Positions 9,306-17,637 of a DNA stretch of 64,000 bases are shown here, piece by piece (position 1 is the stretch's first letter; each line of letters opens with the position of its first letter). The position numbers and the translations under genes are program-made. Source of the stretch: Bog-473 sp963850095 (GTDB taxonomy: Bacteria > Actinomycetota > Acidimicrobiia > Acidimicrobiales > RAAP-2); assembly GCA_963850095.1 (NCBI GenBank), contig CAWKJX010000004.1, positions 620,001-684,000 on the forward strand, in the 5' to 3' direction. The notes beneath the pieces were generated by a model that saw only the letters and a list, made by a program, of their open reading frames with translations, did not search any database and had not been told where the DNA came from.

Positions 9306-10664
9306 TCAGAGCGACTGGATGAGTCGCTCCACCCGCTCGTCGTGGGACTTGAAGGGGTCCTTGAGCAGCACCGTGCGTTGGGCCTGGTCGTTCAGCTTCA
9401 GATGGACCCAGTCCACCGTGAAGTCGCGGCGCCGCTCCTTGGCCCGCTTCACGAAGGCGCCGCGCAGGCGGGCCCGGGTCGTCTCGGGCGGCTTGGTCAT
9501 GGCCTCGGTGATGGCCTCGTCGGTGCAGGTCCGCTCCATTTCGTCGCGCTGCTGCAGCTTGTAGAAGAGGCCACGGCTCCGGTCGACGTCGTGGTACATG
9601 AGGTCGATCATGGCCACCTTGGGGTGCGACAGCGAAATGTCGTGGCGCGCCCGCATCTGCTCGACCAGGCGGTGCTTGGCCACCCAGTCGCACTCGCGCC
9701 ACAGCGACGTGGGATCCGCCTCCAGGCCCTTGAGGCAGTACTCCCACATGTCGAGCGCCTTGTCCTCCTCGGGCGAGAGGCCCCGCCGCTCGCGGAACTT
9801 CAGCGCCCGCTCCAGGTACTCGATCTGAATGTCGAGCGCCCGCATTTCGCGGCCGTTGGCCAGACGGACCCGCCGTTGGCAGGTGATGTCGTGGCTGATC
9901 TCGCGGATGGCCCGGATGGGGTTCTCCAGCGTGAGGTCGCGCAGCACGGTGGCGGAGTCCTCGAGCATGGCCAGCAGGATCGACGTCGTGCCGATCTTCA
10001 GGAAGGTGGCGTACTCGGACATGTTGGAGTCGCCGACGATCACGTGCAGGCGCCGGAAGCGCTCGGCATCCGCATGCGGCTCGTCCCGGGTGTTGATGAT
10101 GGGGCGGCTCCGGGTGGTGGCCGACGACACGCCCTCCCAGATGTGCTCGGCCCGCTGGCTCAGGCAGAACACGGCGCCGCGGGCCGTCTGGAGCACCTTG
10201 CCGGCCCCGGCGTAAATCTGCCGCGAGACCAGGAACGGAATGAGCACCTCGGTGTAGCGGTTGAACTCGTCGTTGCGCTCGGTCAGGTAGTTCTCGTGGC
10301 ACCCGTACGAGTTGCCCACCGAGTCCGTGTTGTTCTTGAAGAGGTAGACGTCGCCGCGGATGCCCTCCTCGCGCAGGCGCGCCTGGGCCCCGGTGACCAA
10401 CTGGGCCAGGATCCACTCCCCCGCCTTGTCGTGCACCACGACGTCGCCGATGCGGTCGCACTCGGGGGTGGCGTACTCGGGGTGGCTGCCCACATCGAGA
10501 TACAGACGGGCGCCGTTCTCGAGGAAGACGTTGGACGAGCGGCCCCACGAGACCACCCGGCGGAACAGGTAGCGGGCCACCTCGTCGGGGCTGAGGCGGC
10601 GCTGGCCCCGCAGGGTGAAGGTGACGCCGTATTCGTTCTCCACCCCGAAGATGCGCCGTTCCAC
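9306..10664 (-). CDS. pafA: Pup-protein ligase PafA
   Basis: Ligates the C-terminal glutamate of Pup to lysines of target proteins, marking them for the proteasome. The 452-residue length is normal. It begins with the glutamine-synthetase-like MERRIFGVENEYGVTF, which carries the ATP/Mg-binding Glu residues and catalytic-base region shared with Dop. Further landmarks are KNNTDSVGNSYGCHENY, the TRSRPIINTRDEPHAD loop, HVIVGDSNMSEYATFLKIGTT and DWVHLKLNDQ. The GTG start at 10662-10664 has a TACGGT hexamer 7 nt upstream, so pafA probably has its own leaderless promoter although prcA ends only 20 nt before it. pafB and pafC, which follow pafA in mycobacteria, are missing. Confidence 0.96.
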   Translation of the reverse strand: MERRIFGVENEYGVTFTLRGQRRLSPDEVARYLFRRVVSWGRSSNVFLENGARLYLDVGSHPEYATPECDRIGDVVVHDKAGEWILAQLVTGAQARLREEGIRGDVYLFKNNTDSVGNSYGCHENYLTERNDEFNRYTEVLIPFLVSRQIYAGAGKVLQTARGAVFCLSQRAEHIWEGVSSATTRSRPIINTRDEPHADAERFRRLHVIVGDSNMSEYATFLKIGTTSILLAMLEDSATVLRDLTLENPIRAIREISHDITCQRRVRLANGREMRALDIQIEYLERALKFRERRGLSPEEDKALDMWEYCLKGLEADPTSLWRECDWVAKHRLVEQMRARHDISLSHPKVAMIDLMYHDVDRSRGLFYKLQQRDEMERTCTDEAITEAMTKPPETTRARLRGAFVKRAKERRRDFTVDWVHLKLNDQAQRTVLLKDPFKSHDERVERLIQSL

Positions 10665-10671
10665 CGGCCCA

Positions 10672-10677
10672 ACCGTA
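10672..10677 (-). promoter_or_regulatory. Leaderless -10 element of pafA
   Basis: TACGGT on the minus strand, 7 nt before the GTG start of pafA and no Shine-Dalgarno. It lies between the prcA stop and pafA, suggesting a second promoter inside the cluster. Confidence 0.5.
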
Positions 10678-10684
10678 CTGCTGC

Positions 10685-11356
10685 CTATGCCAGGAGTTGC
10701 GCCAGCTCGGTTTCGGGGACCCGGCGGAAGGTGCGGCGGCCGTTGCCCGGGCTCAGGGTGGCCACCTCCAGGTCACCGGCGCTCAAGGTGCGCTCGGGCC
10801 CGGCCAGGGCCGATCGGGCCGCCCCGATCGCCGCCGCCATGTCCCAGTCGGCCCGCCAGGCGTCCGCCACCCGCTCGGTGATGGTCTCGGCGTCGCCGCC
10901 CAGGACGGCGAAACGGTCCTCGTCGGTGATCGTCCCCTCGTAGGCGATGTGGTACAGCTGGCTCTCGGCGCCGCCCAGCTCGGCCACCAGGATCTCCACC
11001 TCGAGCGGCTTCATCTCGTGCGTGAAGACATTGCCCAGGTACTGCGCGTACAGGTTGGCCAGCGAGCGGGCATCGACGTCCTCACGGCTGAAGGCGAAGC
11101 CCTTGGTGTCGGCGTGGCGCACGCCGGCCACCCGCAACTGGTCGTATTCGTTGTACTTGCCCACACCGCCGAAGGCGATGCGGTCGTAGATCTCGCTGAT
11201 CTTGTGCAGCGAGCGCGACGGGTTCTCGGCCACGATGGCGATGCCGATGTCGTAGGTGGTGGCCACCAGCGAGCGCCCCCGGGCGATGCCCTTCTGCGCG
11301 TACTCGGCCCGGTCCTTCATGACCTGCTCGGGCGAGACGTAGTACGGCATGCTCAT
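10685..11356 (-). CDS. prcA: 20S proteasome alpha subunit PrcA
   Basis: Forms the outer heptameric rings of the 20S core and gates substrate entry. The 223-residue protein begins MSMPYYVSPEQVMKDRAEYA, the alpha-type N-terminal H0 helix region containing the gate, followed by IARGRSLVATTYDIGIAIVAEN and RIAFGGVGKYNEYDQLRVAG. There is no catalytic N-terminal threonine, as expected for an alpha subunit. The ATG at 11354-11356 overlaps the prcB stop codon (ATGA), so translation is coupled and subunit ratio is fixed. A second in-frame ATG lies 6 nt downstream. Confidence 0.95.
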   Translation of the reverse strand: MSMPYYVSPEQVMKDRAEYAQKGIARGRSLVATTYDIGIAIVAENPSRSLHKISEIYDRIAFGGVGKYNEYDQLRVAGVRHADTKGFAFSREDVDARSLANLYAQYLGNVFTHEMKPLEVEILVAELGGAESQLYHIAYEGTITDEDRFAVLGGDAETITERVADAWRADWDMAAAIGAARSALAGPERTLSAGDLEVATLSPGNGRRTFRRVPETELAQLLA

Positions 11357-12172
11357 GGCGCACGCTCCGCCTGCCTGCGGGCGATCAGGGCGCCGAAGCG
11401 CTCCGCCACCTCGGCCTCGGGCACCTCGAGGTACCCCTCGGCGTCCACCACGGCAACAATCGGGTAGATGCCGCGGACCAGGTCGGGTCCGCCCGTGGCC
11501 GAGTCCTCGTCGGCGGCGTCGTAGAGCGACTGGATGGCCAGGTTGATCGCCTCGTCGCGGGACATGCCCTCGCGCCAGCCGAGCTTCACCGTGTTGCGGG
11601 CGTCGCGCCCGCCCGAGCCGGTGGCCTGGAAGTCGGTGTCCTCGTAGTGGCCGCCGGTCACGTCGTAGTTGAAGATGCGCCCCGTCCCGCGGGCCGTGTC
11701 GTAGCCGGCGAAGAGCGGCACCACGGCCAACCCCTGCATGGCCAGGGGCAGGTGGGAGCGCACCATCTGGGCCAGCTGGTTGGCCTTGCCCTCCAGCGAC
11801 AGCGTCGACCCCTCGACCTTCTCGTAGTGCTCGAGCTGCACCTGGAACAGCCGCACCATCTCTATGGCCATGCCGGCGGTGCCGGCGATGGCGATGGCGG
11901 AGTAGCGGTCGGCCGGGAAGACCTTCTCCATGGCGTTGTGGGCGATGATGTTGCCCGCGGTGGCCCGGCGGTCGCCGGCCATGATGACGCCGTCGGCGTG
12001 GCGCAGCGCCACCACGGTGGTGCCGTGGGCCACCTGCAGCGGCGATGTGCTCCCGGCCGCTCCGGTCTCGAACGGACGCGCCGGCGCGCCTGTCGCGCTC
12101 CGCGGTCAGGCGGAGCAGGCCGGCGAAGTCAGGACCCGGATCGCGCTCCGGGGGGAAAAGGGGGAGCGCCAC
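11353..12172 (-). CDS. prcB: 20S proteasome beta subunit PrcB with propeptide, one frameshift
   Basis: Catalytic subunit of the inner rings. The mature protein should begin at the Thr of HG-TTVVALRHADGV after self-cleavage; Asp and Lys active-site partners fall in GVIMAGDRRAT and FPADRY. DAADEDSATGGPDLVRGI is a strong PrcB signature. The propeptide lies in two frames: MALPLFPPERDPG through RLTAERD from the GTG at 12170-12172, then PARPFETGAAGSTSPLQVAHG in the mature frame. One extra base near 12085-12100 explains the break; the mature frame has no good start of its own before the cleavage site. The gene starts 7 nt after pup, with GGGAGG inside the pup 3' end. Confidence 0.92.
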
Positions 12173-12178
12173 TGGTGG

Positions 12179-12385
12179 CTACTGCCCTCCCTTTTGCACG
12201 TAGTTGCGGACGAACTCCTCCGCGTTGTCCTCGAGCACCTCGTCGATCTCGTCGAGGAGGTCGTCGAGCTCGGCCTTTATCTTCTCGCCGCGCTCCGAGC
12301 TCGCCGGGGCGGACTCCTCCACCTCGGTTTCAACCTCGGTGGTCCGGCTTCCGCCGCCCTTCTTCTTCTGCTCTTGCTCTGCCAT
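12179..12385 (-). CDS. pup: Prokaryotic ubiquitin-like protein Pup
   Basis: A 68-residue disordered tag that is attached to lysines of proteins bound for the proteasome. It has the usual Gly/Ser/Glu-rich N-terminus, a C-terminal helix (IKAELDDLLDEIDEVLEDN) that binds the Mpa coiled coil, EEFVRNYVQKGGQ, and ends in Gly-Gly-Gln. The terminal Gln must be deamidated to Glu by Dop before ligation by PafA. The ATG at 12383-12385 is preceded by AGGGACG, and a TACGGT hexamer lies about 28 nt upstream in the short gap after dop, so pup may have a promoter with a conventional leader. Confidence 0.97.
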   Translation of the reverse strand: MAEQEQKKKGGGSRTTEVETEVEESAPASSERGEKIKAELDDLLDEIDEVLEDNAEEFVRNYVQKGGQ

Positions 12386-12424
12386 CGTCCCTGTCCCCGT
12401 CCTGTGGAGCTCGACCGTAATCGC

Positions 12425-13918
12425 CTAGGAGTTAAGCCGATTGAGCAGGTCCGCCGGCCCAGTGCTCTGGGCCAGGAGCGCGCCGGTGTGCTCGGCTGTC
12501 CCCTTCAGGGGATCCATCATAGGGACGCGTCGCAGCGGGTCAGTACCGATGTCGAAGACGAGGGAATCCCAGTTGGCGGTGACCACCGCGTCGGGCCAGC
12601 GGGCCAGGCACTTCCCCCGGAACCAGGCCCGGGTCCCCGGCGGCGGCTCCAGCACGGCCACGGCCACCTCGTCCGTCCCCACCAGCGTGCGCAACCCCAG
12701 GCGCCGGAACACGGACTTGTCGGGCCGCAGGTCGTGGTATTGCAGTGCGAGTGCAGCTACCCGCGGGTCCTTCCACCCGCAGTCGTGGCGGTCCATGTAG
12801 GCCACCAGGAGATCGCGCTTGGCCACCCAGTCCAGCGTGTCGGCCAGCGTCGAGGGGTCCGACTCGAGGCCCTCGAGCACCGCCTCCCAGTGCTCCATGA
12901 CCTGCGCCCCGACGGTCCCGTCGTCACCGAGGGCCTCGAGGCCGAACTCCTCGGCGTACTTGCGGGCCGCCCCGAAGAGCTCCCACTGCAGCTCGAGGGC
13001 GGTGGCCGAGGACCCGTCGGTCAGCGCCAGCGGGCGCGACAGCGACAGGTCGGCCGAGACCTGGTGCAGCGCCCGCACCGGGTCCGACAGCGACAGGTCG
13101 CGGGTCGGCCCCGCCTCGTCCTCCACCATGGCCAGCACGATGGCCGTCGTCCCGATCTTCAGGAAGGTGGCGATCTCGGACAGGTTGGCGTCCCCGACGA
13201 TCACGTGCAGGCGCCGGAACCGCTTGGGGTCGGCGTGCGGCTCGTCGCGCGTGTTGACGATGGGGCGCTTGAGGGTCGTCTCCAACCCGACGATCTCCTC
13301 GAAGAACTCGGCCCGCTGCGATATCTGGTACTCGACCACGTCGGCGTCGAGGGCCGGCGTCTCCACCCCCACCTTGCCCGAGCCGATGTAGATCGTCCGC
13401 GAGACGAAGTGGGGCACCACGCCGTCGATCACCTTGGCGAAGGGCACGGCCCGGTCCATCATGTAGTTCTCGTGGCAGCCGTAGGAGTTGCCCTTGCCGT
13501 CGGAGTTGTTCTTGTGGACGACCGGGGCCGGCTGGTCGGGTATGCGCAGCGCGGCGGCCGTCATGGCCCGGCGCAGCACCTCCTCCCCCGCCTTGTCGTA
13601 GACCAGGGCCTCGCGGGGCGTCAGGCATTCGGGGCTCGAGTACTCCGGGTGGGCGTGGTCGACGTAGAAGCGCGCCCCGTTGGTCAGCACCGTGTTGGCC
13701 AGGTGGGTCTCGACCATGGGGGCCAGCGACCCCTCCCGGGCGAAGCCGCGGGCGTCGTTGCCCGGCGTCTCGTCCTCGAAGTCCCAGCCGATCTGCTGCT
13801 CGACATCCGCCGCATAGGCGTTGACCAGTACCGAGGATGCCGCGATGGGATTCTGCTCGGGGCCCGGTGAGTGGATCCCGTACTCGGTCTCTATGCCGCA
13901 GACCTTAATGGTGGCCAC
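12425..13918 (-). CDS. dop: Pup deamidase/depupylase Dop
   Basis: Deamidates the C-terminal Gln of Pup and also removes Pup from substrates. The 497-residue protein starts MATIKVCGIETEYGIHSPG, the glutamine-synthetase-like motif shared with PafA, and includes the Dop-specific loop region around residues 35-65 (SVLVNAYAADVEQQIGWD). Also seen are DHAHPEYSSPECLTPREAL, HKNNSDGKGNSYGCHENY and KRPIVNTRDEPHAD. The start is GTG at 13916-13918 with TAGGTT 6 nt upstream, a leaderless arrangement. It lies 15 nt after arc and 39 nt before pup, the canonical order arc-dop-pup-prcB-prcA. Confidence 0.96.
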   Translation of the reverse strand: MATIKVCGIETEYGIHSPGPEQNPIAASSVLVNAYAADVEQQIGWDFEDETPGNDARGFAREGSLAPMVETHLANTVLTNGARFYVDHAHPEYSSPECLTPREALVYDKAGEEVLRRAMTAAALRIPDQPAPVVHKNNSDGKGNSYGCHENYMMDRAVPFAKVIDGVVPHFVSRTIYIGSGKVGVETPALDADVVEYQISQRAEFFEEIVGLETTLKRPIVNTRDEPHADPKRFRRLHVIVGDANLSEIATFLKIGTTAIVLAMVEDEAGPTRDLSLSDPVRALHQVSADLSLSRPLALTDGSSATALELQWELFGAARKYAEEFGLEALGDDGTVGAQVMEHWEAVLEGLESDPSTLADTLDWVAKRDLLVAYMDRHDCGWKDPRVAALALQYHDLRPDKSVFRRLGLRTLVGTDEVAVAVLEPPPGTRAWFRGKCLARWPDAVVTANWDSLVFDIGTDPLRRVPMMDPLKGTAEHTGALLAQSTGPADLLNRLNS

Positions 13919-13924
13919 GGCGCC

Positions 13925-13930
13925 AACCTA
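13925..13930 (-). promoter_or_regulatory. Leaderless -10 element of dop
   Basis: TAGGTT on the minus strand, 6 nt before the dop GTG, in the 15-nt gap after the arc stop. No ribosome site is present. Confidence 0.5.
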
Positions 13931-13933
13931 GTG

Positions 13934-15682
13934 CTAGAGGTACTGCCCCGTGCCGACCCGCTCAATGGAGCGGCCACCGTGGACCTCTTTGTCCTCGCTG
14001 AGCAGCGTGCGGACGTAGACGATGCGCTCACCCTTCTTCCCCGAAATGCGGGCCCAGTCGTCCGGGTTGGTGGTGTTGGGCAGGTCCTCGTTCTCCTTGT
14101 ACTCCTGGCGGATCGACTCGAACATGTCGGAGGTGCGGATGCCGCCCGACTCCCCGGCGATGACCCGCTTGATGGCGAGCTTCTTGGCCCGGCGCACGAT
14201 GTTCTCGATCATGGCCCCCGAGGCGAAGTCGCGGTAGTAGAGGATCTCCTTGTCGCCGTTCTGGTAGGTGACCTCGAGGAAGCGGTTCTCGTCGTCCTCC
14301 CGGTACATCTCGGTCACCGTCTGCTCAATCATGGCCTGCACCGCCTTGGCGCCGTCGCCCCCGCCCAGCCGCTGCACCTCGCCGACGTCGAGGGGCAGCT
14401 CGGTGGTCAGGTAGCGGCTGAAGATCTGCCCGGCCGCCTCCTCGTCGGGGCGCTCGATCTTGATCTTCACGTCGAGGCGTCCCGGCCGCAGGATGGCCGG
14501 GTCGATCAGGTCCTCGCGGTTCGACGCCCCGATGACGATGACGTCGCGCAGCGACTCCACCCCGTCGATCTCGGCCAGCAGCTGCGGGACGATGGTCGAC
14601 TCCATGTCGGAGGAGATCCCGGTCCCGCGGGTGCGGAACAGCGACTCCATTTCGTCGAAGAACACAATGACCGGCATGCCCTCGTCGGCCTTCTCCCGGG
14701 CCCGCTGGAAGACCTGGCGGATCTGGCGCTCCGTTTCGCCCACGTACTTGTTGAGCAACTCCGGCCCCTTGATGTTGAGGAAGAAGCTGCGCACGTTGTC
14801 GTTGCCCGTCTTCAGGGCCACCTTCTTGGCCAGCGAGTTGGCCACCGCCTTGGCGATCAGCGTCTTGCCACACCCCGGCGGCCCGTAGAGCAGAATGCCC
14901 TTGGGCGCCGGCAGCGAGTACTCGACGAAGAGCTCGCGGTGCATGTAGGGCAGCTCGACGGCGTCGGTGATGGCCTCAATCTGGCTGTCCAGCCCACCGA
15001 CGTCCGCGTACGTAATGTCGGGCACCTCCTCGAGCACGAGCTCCTCGCTCTCGAGCTTGGGCAGCTTCTCAATGAGCAGCTGGGTGCGCGTGTCCATGAG
15101 CAGCGAGTCGCCCGCCCGCAGGCGCGTGCCGATCAGGTCGTCGGAGAGCTCGGCCACCCGCTCCTCGTCGGCCCGGGCGAAAATGACGCAGCGCTTCTTG
15201 TCCTCGAGCTGTTCCTTGAGGGTCACCACCTCGCCCGAGAATTCGCCGTCGCGCACCAGCACGACGTTGAGGCTCTCGTTGAGCACGACCTCGTTGCCCT
15301 TGCGGATCTGTCCCGGGTCGATGTCGGGGTGCAGGCTCACCCGCATTTTGCGGCCACTCGAGAAGACGTCGATGGTGCCGTCCTCGTTCACCCCGAGGAA
15401 CGTCCCGTAGGCGGCCGGCGGCTGGGTCAGCTTCTCGACCTCCTCGCGCAGCGCCGCCAGTTGCTCCTTGGCCTGCTGGAGGGTGAAGGTCAGCTTCTCG
15501 TTCTGCGAGGTGGCCTGGGCCAGCTGGCCCTTGGACTCGAGCAGCCGCTCCTCCAGGGCCTGGACCCGGCCGGGGCTCTCCTGGAGCCGGCGCCGGAGCG
15601 CGTGGATCTCATCTTCGGCGTCGGCCAGCTCAGCCCGCATGGCCTCGAGCTGGGCGGCGGCTTCATCGGGAGCAGCGGTCAC
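13934..15682 (-). CDS. arc: Proteasome-associated AAA+ ATPase Arc/Mpa
   Basis: Hexameric unfoldase that captures pupylated proteins and feeds them to PrcBA. The 582 residues contain an N-terminal coiled coil (about 1-95, heptads of Leu/Glu) that binds Pup, two OB-fold segments (about 100-240), and an AAA+ module with Walker A GPPGCGKTLIAKA, Walker B VIVFFDEME, and ASNREDLIDPAILRPGRLD with sensor-1 Asn and arginine-finger region. The C-terminus is GTGQYL, the Tyr-Leu ending used by Mpa to dock on the alpha ring. The GTG start at 15680-15682 has TAGGGT 7 nt upstream. It is the first gene of the cluster, divergent from the ferredoxin gene. Confidence 0.96.
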   Translation of the reverse strand: MTAAPDEAAAQLEAMRAELADAEDEIHALRRRLQESPGRVQALEERLLESKGQLAQATSQNEKLTFTLQQAKEQLAALREEVEKLTQPPAAYGTFLGVNEDGTIDVFSSGRKMRVSLHPDIDPGQIRKGNEVVLNESLNVVLVRDGEFSGEVVTLKEQLEDKKRCVIFARADEERVAELSDDLIGTRLRAGDSLLMDTRTQLLIEKLPKLESEELVLEEVPDITYADVGGLDSQIEAITDAVELPYMHRELFVEYSLPAPKGILLYGPPGCGKTLIAKAVANSLAKKVALKTGNDNVRSFFLNIKGPELLNKYVGETERQIRQVFQRAREKADEGMPVIVFFDEMESLFRTRGTGISSDMESTIVPQLLAEIDGVESLRDVIVIGASNREDLIDPAILRPGRLDVKIKIERPDEEAAGQIFSRYLTTELPLDVGEVQRLGGGDGAKAVQAMIEQTVTEMYREDDENRFLEVTYQNGDKEILYYRDFASGAMIENIVRRAKKLAIKRVIAGESGGIRTSDMFESIRQEYKENEDLPNTTNPDDWARISGKKGERIVYVRTLLSEDKEVHGGRSIERVGTGQYL

Positions 15683-15689
15683 TCATCTC

Positions 15690-15695
15690 ACCCTA
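15690..15695 (-). promoter_or_regulatory. Leaderless -10 element of arc
   Basis: TAGGGT on the minus strand ends 7 nt before the arc GTG start. Just upstream lies a GTGCA-N7-TGCAC dyad at 15729-15745 that could bind a regulator of the cluster. Confidence 0.5.
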
Positions 15696-15795
15696 GCCCT
15701 CGCATCGGTGCATTTCGCGGGCAACTTGAGTGCACCTTGGATGCACCTGAGCCGAGTCCCCGTACAGGTAGCATGGAGGAGTCCGCCGCGCCGGA

Positions 15796-15825
15796 TTGAC
15801 GTCCCGCGGGACGCATCACTACGGT
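15796..15825 (+). promoter_or_regulatory. Ferredoxin promoter with palindromic spacer
   Basis: TTGACG at 15796-15801 and TACGGT at 15820-15825 are separated by 18 nt, a good vegetative promoter. The spacer holds the perfect 12-bp palindrome GTCCCGCGGGAC at 15801-15812, placed where a bound repressor would block RNA polymerase. The ferredoxin start lies 46 nt downstream behind an AGGGAGA ribosome site. Confidence 0.55.
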
Positions 15826-15871
15826 CCTTTCGGCCCGTCGGGCGGTTTCGACAAGGGAGAGAGACACGCAC

Positions 15872-16108
15872 ATGAAGGTCTGGATCGACCAGGATCTCTG
15901 CACGGGCGACGGCCTGTGCGAGGAGATCGCACCGGCCGTGTTCACCCTCCTCGACGACGGCCTGGCCTACGTGAAGGAAGGCGACTCGGTAAAGAACGAG
16001 CCGGGGGGCTCGGCCGGCATGGCCGGCGTGCCCGAGGACCTCGAGGACGCAGTGGTCGAGGCCTCCGAGGAGTGCCCCGGCGAGTGCATCTTCATCGAGC
16101 GCGACTGA
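15872..16108 (+). CDS. Small 3Fe-4S/4Fe-4S ferredoxin
   Basis: A 78-residue electron carrier of the type that serves cytochrome P450s and other oxidoreductases in actinobacteria. MKVWIDQDLCTGDGLC gives the first cysteines and EECPGECIFIE near the C-terminus the last ones; the spacing C-x5-C rather than C-x2-C-x2-C suggests a 3Fe-4S cluster. A Gly/Ala insert in the middle (NEPGGSAGMAGVPE) is not unusual for the group. AGGGAGA precedes the ATG. It stands alone, divergent from arc and convergent with the DUF1801 gene, so its redox partner is elsewhere. Confidence 0.88.
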   Translation: MKVWIDQDLCTGDGLCEEIAPAVFTLLDDGLAYVKEGDSVKNEPGGSAGMAGVPEDLEDAVVEASEECPGECIFIERD

Positions 16109-16122
16109 CCGTCTCGCCCTGA

Positions 16123-16150
16123 GCGGCCGACCCCGTCCGGGTGGCGCCGC
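16123..16150. terminator. GC hairpin between convergent genes
   Basis: GCGGC...GCCGC with an inner ACCC/GGGT pairing lies just after the ferredoxin stop, in the 172-nt gap before the convergent DUF1801 gene. There is no T run on either strand. The rest of the gap shows only C-rich unstructured sequence. Confidence 0.35.
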
Positions 16151-16280
16151 CTCTCCCCTGCCTCCCGTCGGCCTGGCGGCCGGCCCTGGCCGCACATCCG
16201 ACGTCGCGCCCGTCCCGTCCGCGTCCGCCGCCCGTCCACCCGGCCGCCCTGTGCCGTCGCGATACTTGTCGCCGCCGCGA

Positions 16281-16634
16281 TCAGGGCTCGGGGTCGGGAT
16301 CGAGCGCCCCGCCCAGCAGCGCCCGCAGCTCGTCGTCACCGATCTGCTCGGCGTCGCGTGGCCGCAGGCGCAGTGTCCCCTTGCCACTCGACAGCGTCGG
16401 GTGCCGGGCCACGAAGCCGCCGTCGCGGTCGGCCCGGAAGCCGTAAATGGACACGCCGTGCTTCCACACGCCCACGTTCATGCGGCGACGCCCCACCCGG
16501 TACGCCGGCATGCCGTAGGCCAACGCGACCTCCGCCTCGGGGTGGCACTCGAGCACCAGGCCGTGCACCCGGTCGAAGAGCGGGCGCATGGGGGCCGGGA
16601 TGGCGTCCACGTAGGCCTGCACGTCTTCGTCCAT
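16281..16634 (-). CDS. DUF1801 (YdhG-like) domain protein
   Basis: A 117-residue protein with the DUF1801 pattern: VQAYVDAIPAPMRPLFDRVH, then AEVALAYGMPAYRVGRRRMNV and VSIYGFRADRD. Family members are small cytosolic proteins of unclear function, some linked by name to iron metabolism. It is the last gene of the trmI operon, starting 7 nt after trmI. The ATG at 16632-16634 is taken as start; an in-frame GTG sits immediately before it. Confidence 0.75.
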   Translation of the reverse strand: MDEDVQAYVDAIPAPMRPLFDRVHGLVLECHPEAEVALAYGMPAYRVGRRRMNVGVWKHGVSIYGFRADRDGGFVARHPTLSSGKGTLRLRPRDAEQIGDDELRALLGGALDPDPEP

Positions 16635-16641
16635 CACGCGC

Positions 16642-17415
16642 TCACCCCTCTATGCGCCGCGCCGTCGTGAGGAAGCCGGTGTGCCCGACCATGCGATGGT
16701 CGGGGCGGACCGACCGGGCCTCGACGTGCCAGGTGCGGCGCAATATCTCCTGGGTCTCGGCCAGGCCGAAAGGCGTGGCCGGGCTGTCGAGGGCCTGGCG
16801 CAGCAGCGCCGTCTGGTTGATGGTGGGCAGGTAGGCCAGCAGAATGCCCCCGGGGCGCAGCGCCGCGCCGGCCGCCTCCACCACGTTCTGGGGTTCTGGC
16901 ATGTCGAGCAGCACCCGGTCGAGCCCCGCCTCGTCGATGCCCGCCGTCACGTCGCGGATCTCCACCCGGTAGGGCGCGTCCGGTCCGAGGGCGGCGGCCA
17001 CGTTGGCCCGCGCCCGTGCCGCGAAGTCCTCGCGCAGCTCGTAGCCGACCACCGACGCCCCGGCGCGCAGGACGGTCATGGAGAGGGCGCCCGAGCCCAC
17101 CCCCGCCTCGAGCACGCGCTGGCCCGGCCAAATGTCCGCCGCCATCAAAATGGCCCCGAGGTCCTTCGGGTAGATCACCTGGGCGCCCCGGGGCATTTTC
17201 AGCACCACGTCGTCGAGCGTGGGGCGCAGCACCAGGAAGCTGCGACCGGTGGAGCCGGTGACGGTGCGCCCCTCGTCGGCGCCGATGAGGTCGTCGTGCG
17301 CCACGACCCCGGCGTGGGTGTGGAAGGTGGCCCCGGCGACCAGCGTGATGAGATAGCGCCGGTCCTTGGGGTCGATCAGGAGCACGCGCTCCCCCGCCAC
17401 CAGGGGGCCCGGCAC
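16642..17415 (-). CDS. trmI: tRNA (adenine(58)-N1)-methyltransferase TrmI
   Basis: Methylates N1 of A58 in the T-loop of tRNAs with SAM, acting as a tetramer. The N-terminal beta domain (to about residue 65) is followed by IYPKDLGAILMAADI, the SAM motif VLEAGVGSGALSMTVLRAGA, acidic ribose contact YELREDF, and the family catalytic motif LLDMPEP. The C-terminal TINQTALLRQAL and GHTGFLTTARR are also typical. I chose the GTG at 17413-17415, which gives 257 residues, close to the 280 of mycobacterial TrmI. No ribosome site is obvious; a CTG overlapping the upstream stop is another option. It is the fourth gene of a tightly packed five-gene operon. Confidence 0.9.
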   Translation of the reverse strand: MPGPLVAGERVLLIDPKDRRYLITLVAGATFHTHAGVVAHDDLIGADEGRTVTGSTGRSFLVLRPTLDDVVLKMPRGAQVIYPKDLGAILMAADIWPGQRVLEAGVGSGALSMTVLRAGASVVGYELREDFAARARANVAAALGPDAPYRVEIRDVTAGIDEAGLDRVLLDMPEPQNVVEAAGAALRPGGILLAYLPTINQTALLRQALDSPATPFGLAETQEILRRTWHVEARSVRPDHRMVGHTGFLTTARRIEG

Positions 17416-17420
17416 GAATG

Positions 17421-17636
17421 TCAGGCGTCGACGGTGGCCGGGGCGGCCTTGGGGTCGCGCACGGTGATGAGCACCTGCTCGCCCGGGGCGACGGTGACCG
17501 TCGAGACGACGCTCGTGCGGTCGTTCAGCACACGCCGGAGAACGAAGGTGGACCCGGCCAGCAGGAACCAGTACCAATTCCCGGCCAGCCCCCGGCGGAT
17601 CCCGGCCCGCAGGAAGCGGCGCAGCAGAACGTCCAT
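17421..17636 (-). CDS. Small unknown protein, possible membrane anchor
   Basis: A 71-residue protein. Basic N-terminus (MDVLLRRFLRAGIRRGLAG), a short hydrophobic segment WYWFLLAGSTFVL, and a C-terminal half rich in Val/Thr that could form strands (TSVVSTVTVAPGEQVLITVRD). I do not recognise it. It begins 1 nt after the preceding small gene and ends 5 nt before trmI, so it is translated from the same message. Confidence 0.6.
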   Translation of the reverse strand: MDVLLRRFLRAGIRRGLAGNWYWFLLAGSTFVLRRVLNDRTSVVSTVTVAPGEQVLITVRDPKAAPATVDA

Positions 17637-17637
17637 G

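Noticed and set aside
10685..12172. A single 495-codon frame that could be read as a fused proteasome protein
   Set aside because: It is the PrcB propeptide start, an out-of-frame reading through mature PrcB and then PrcA; the conserved proteins lie in separate frames with an ATGA overlap.
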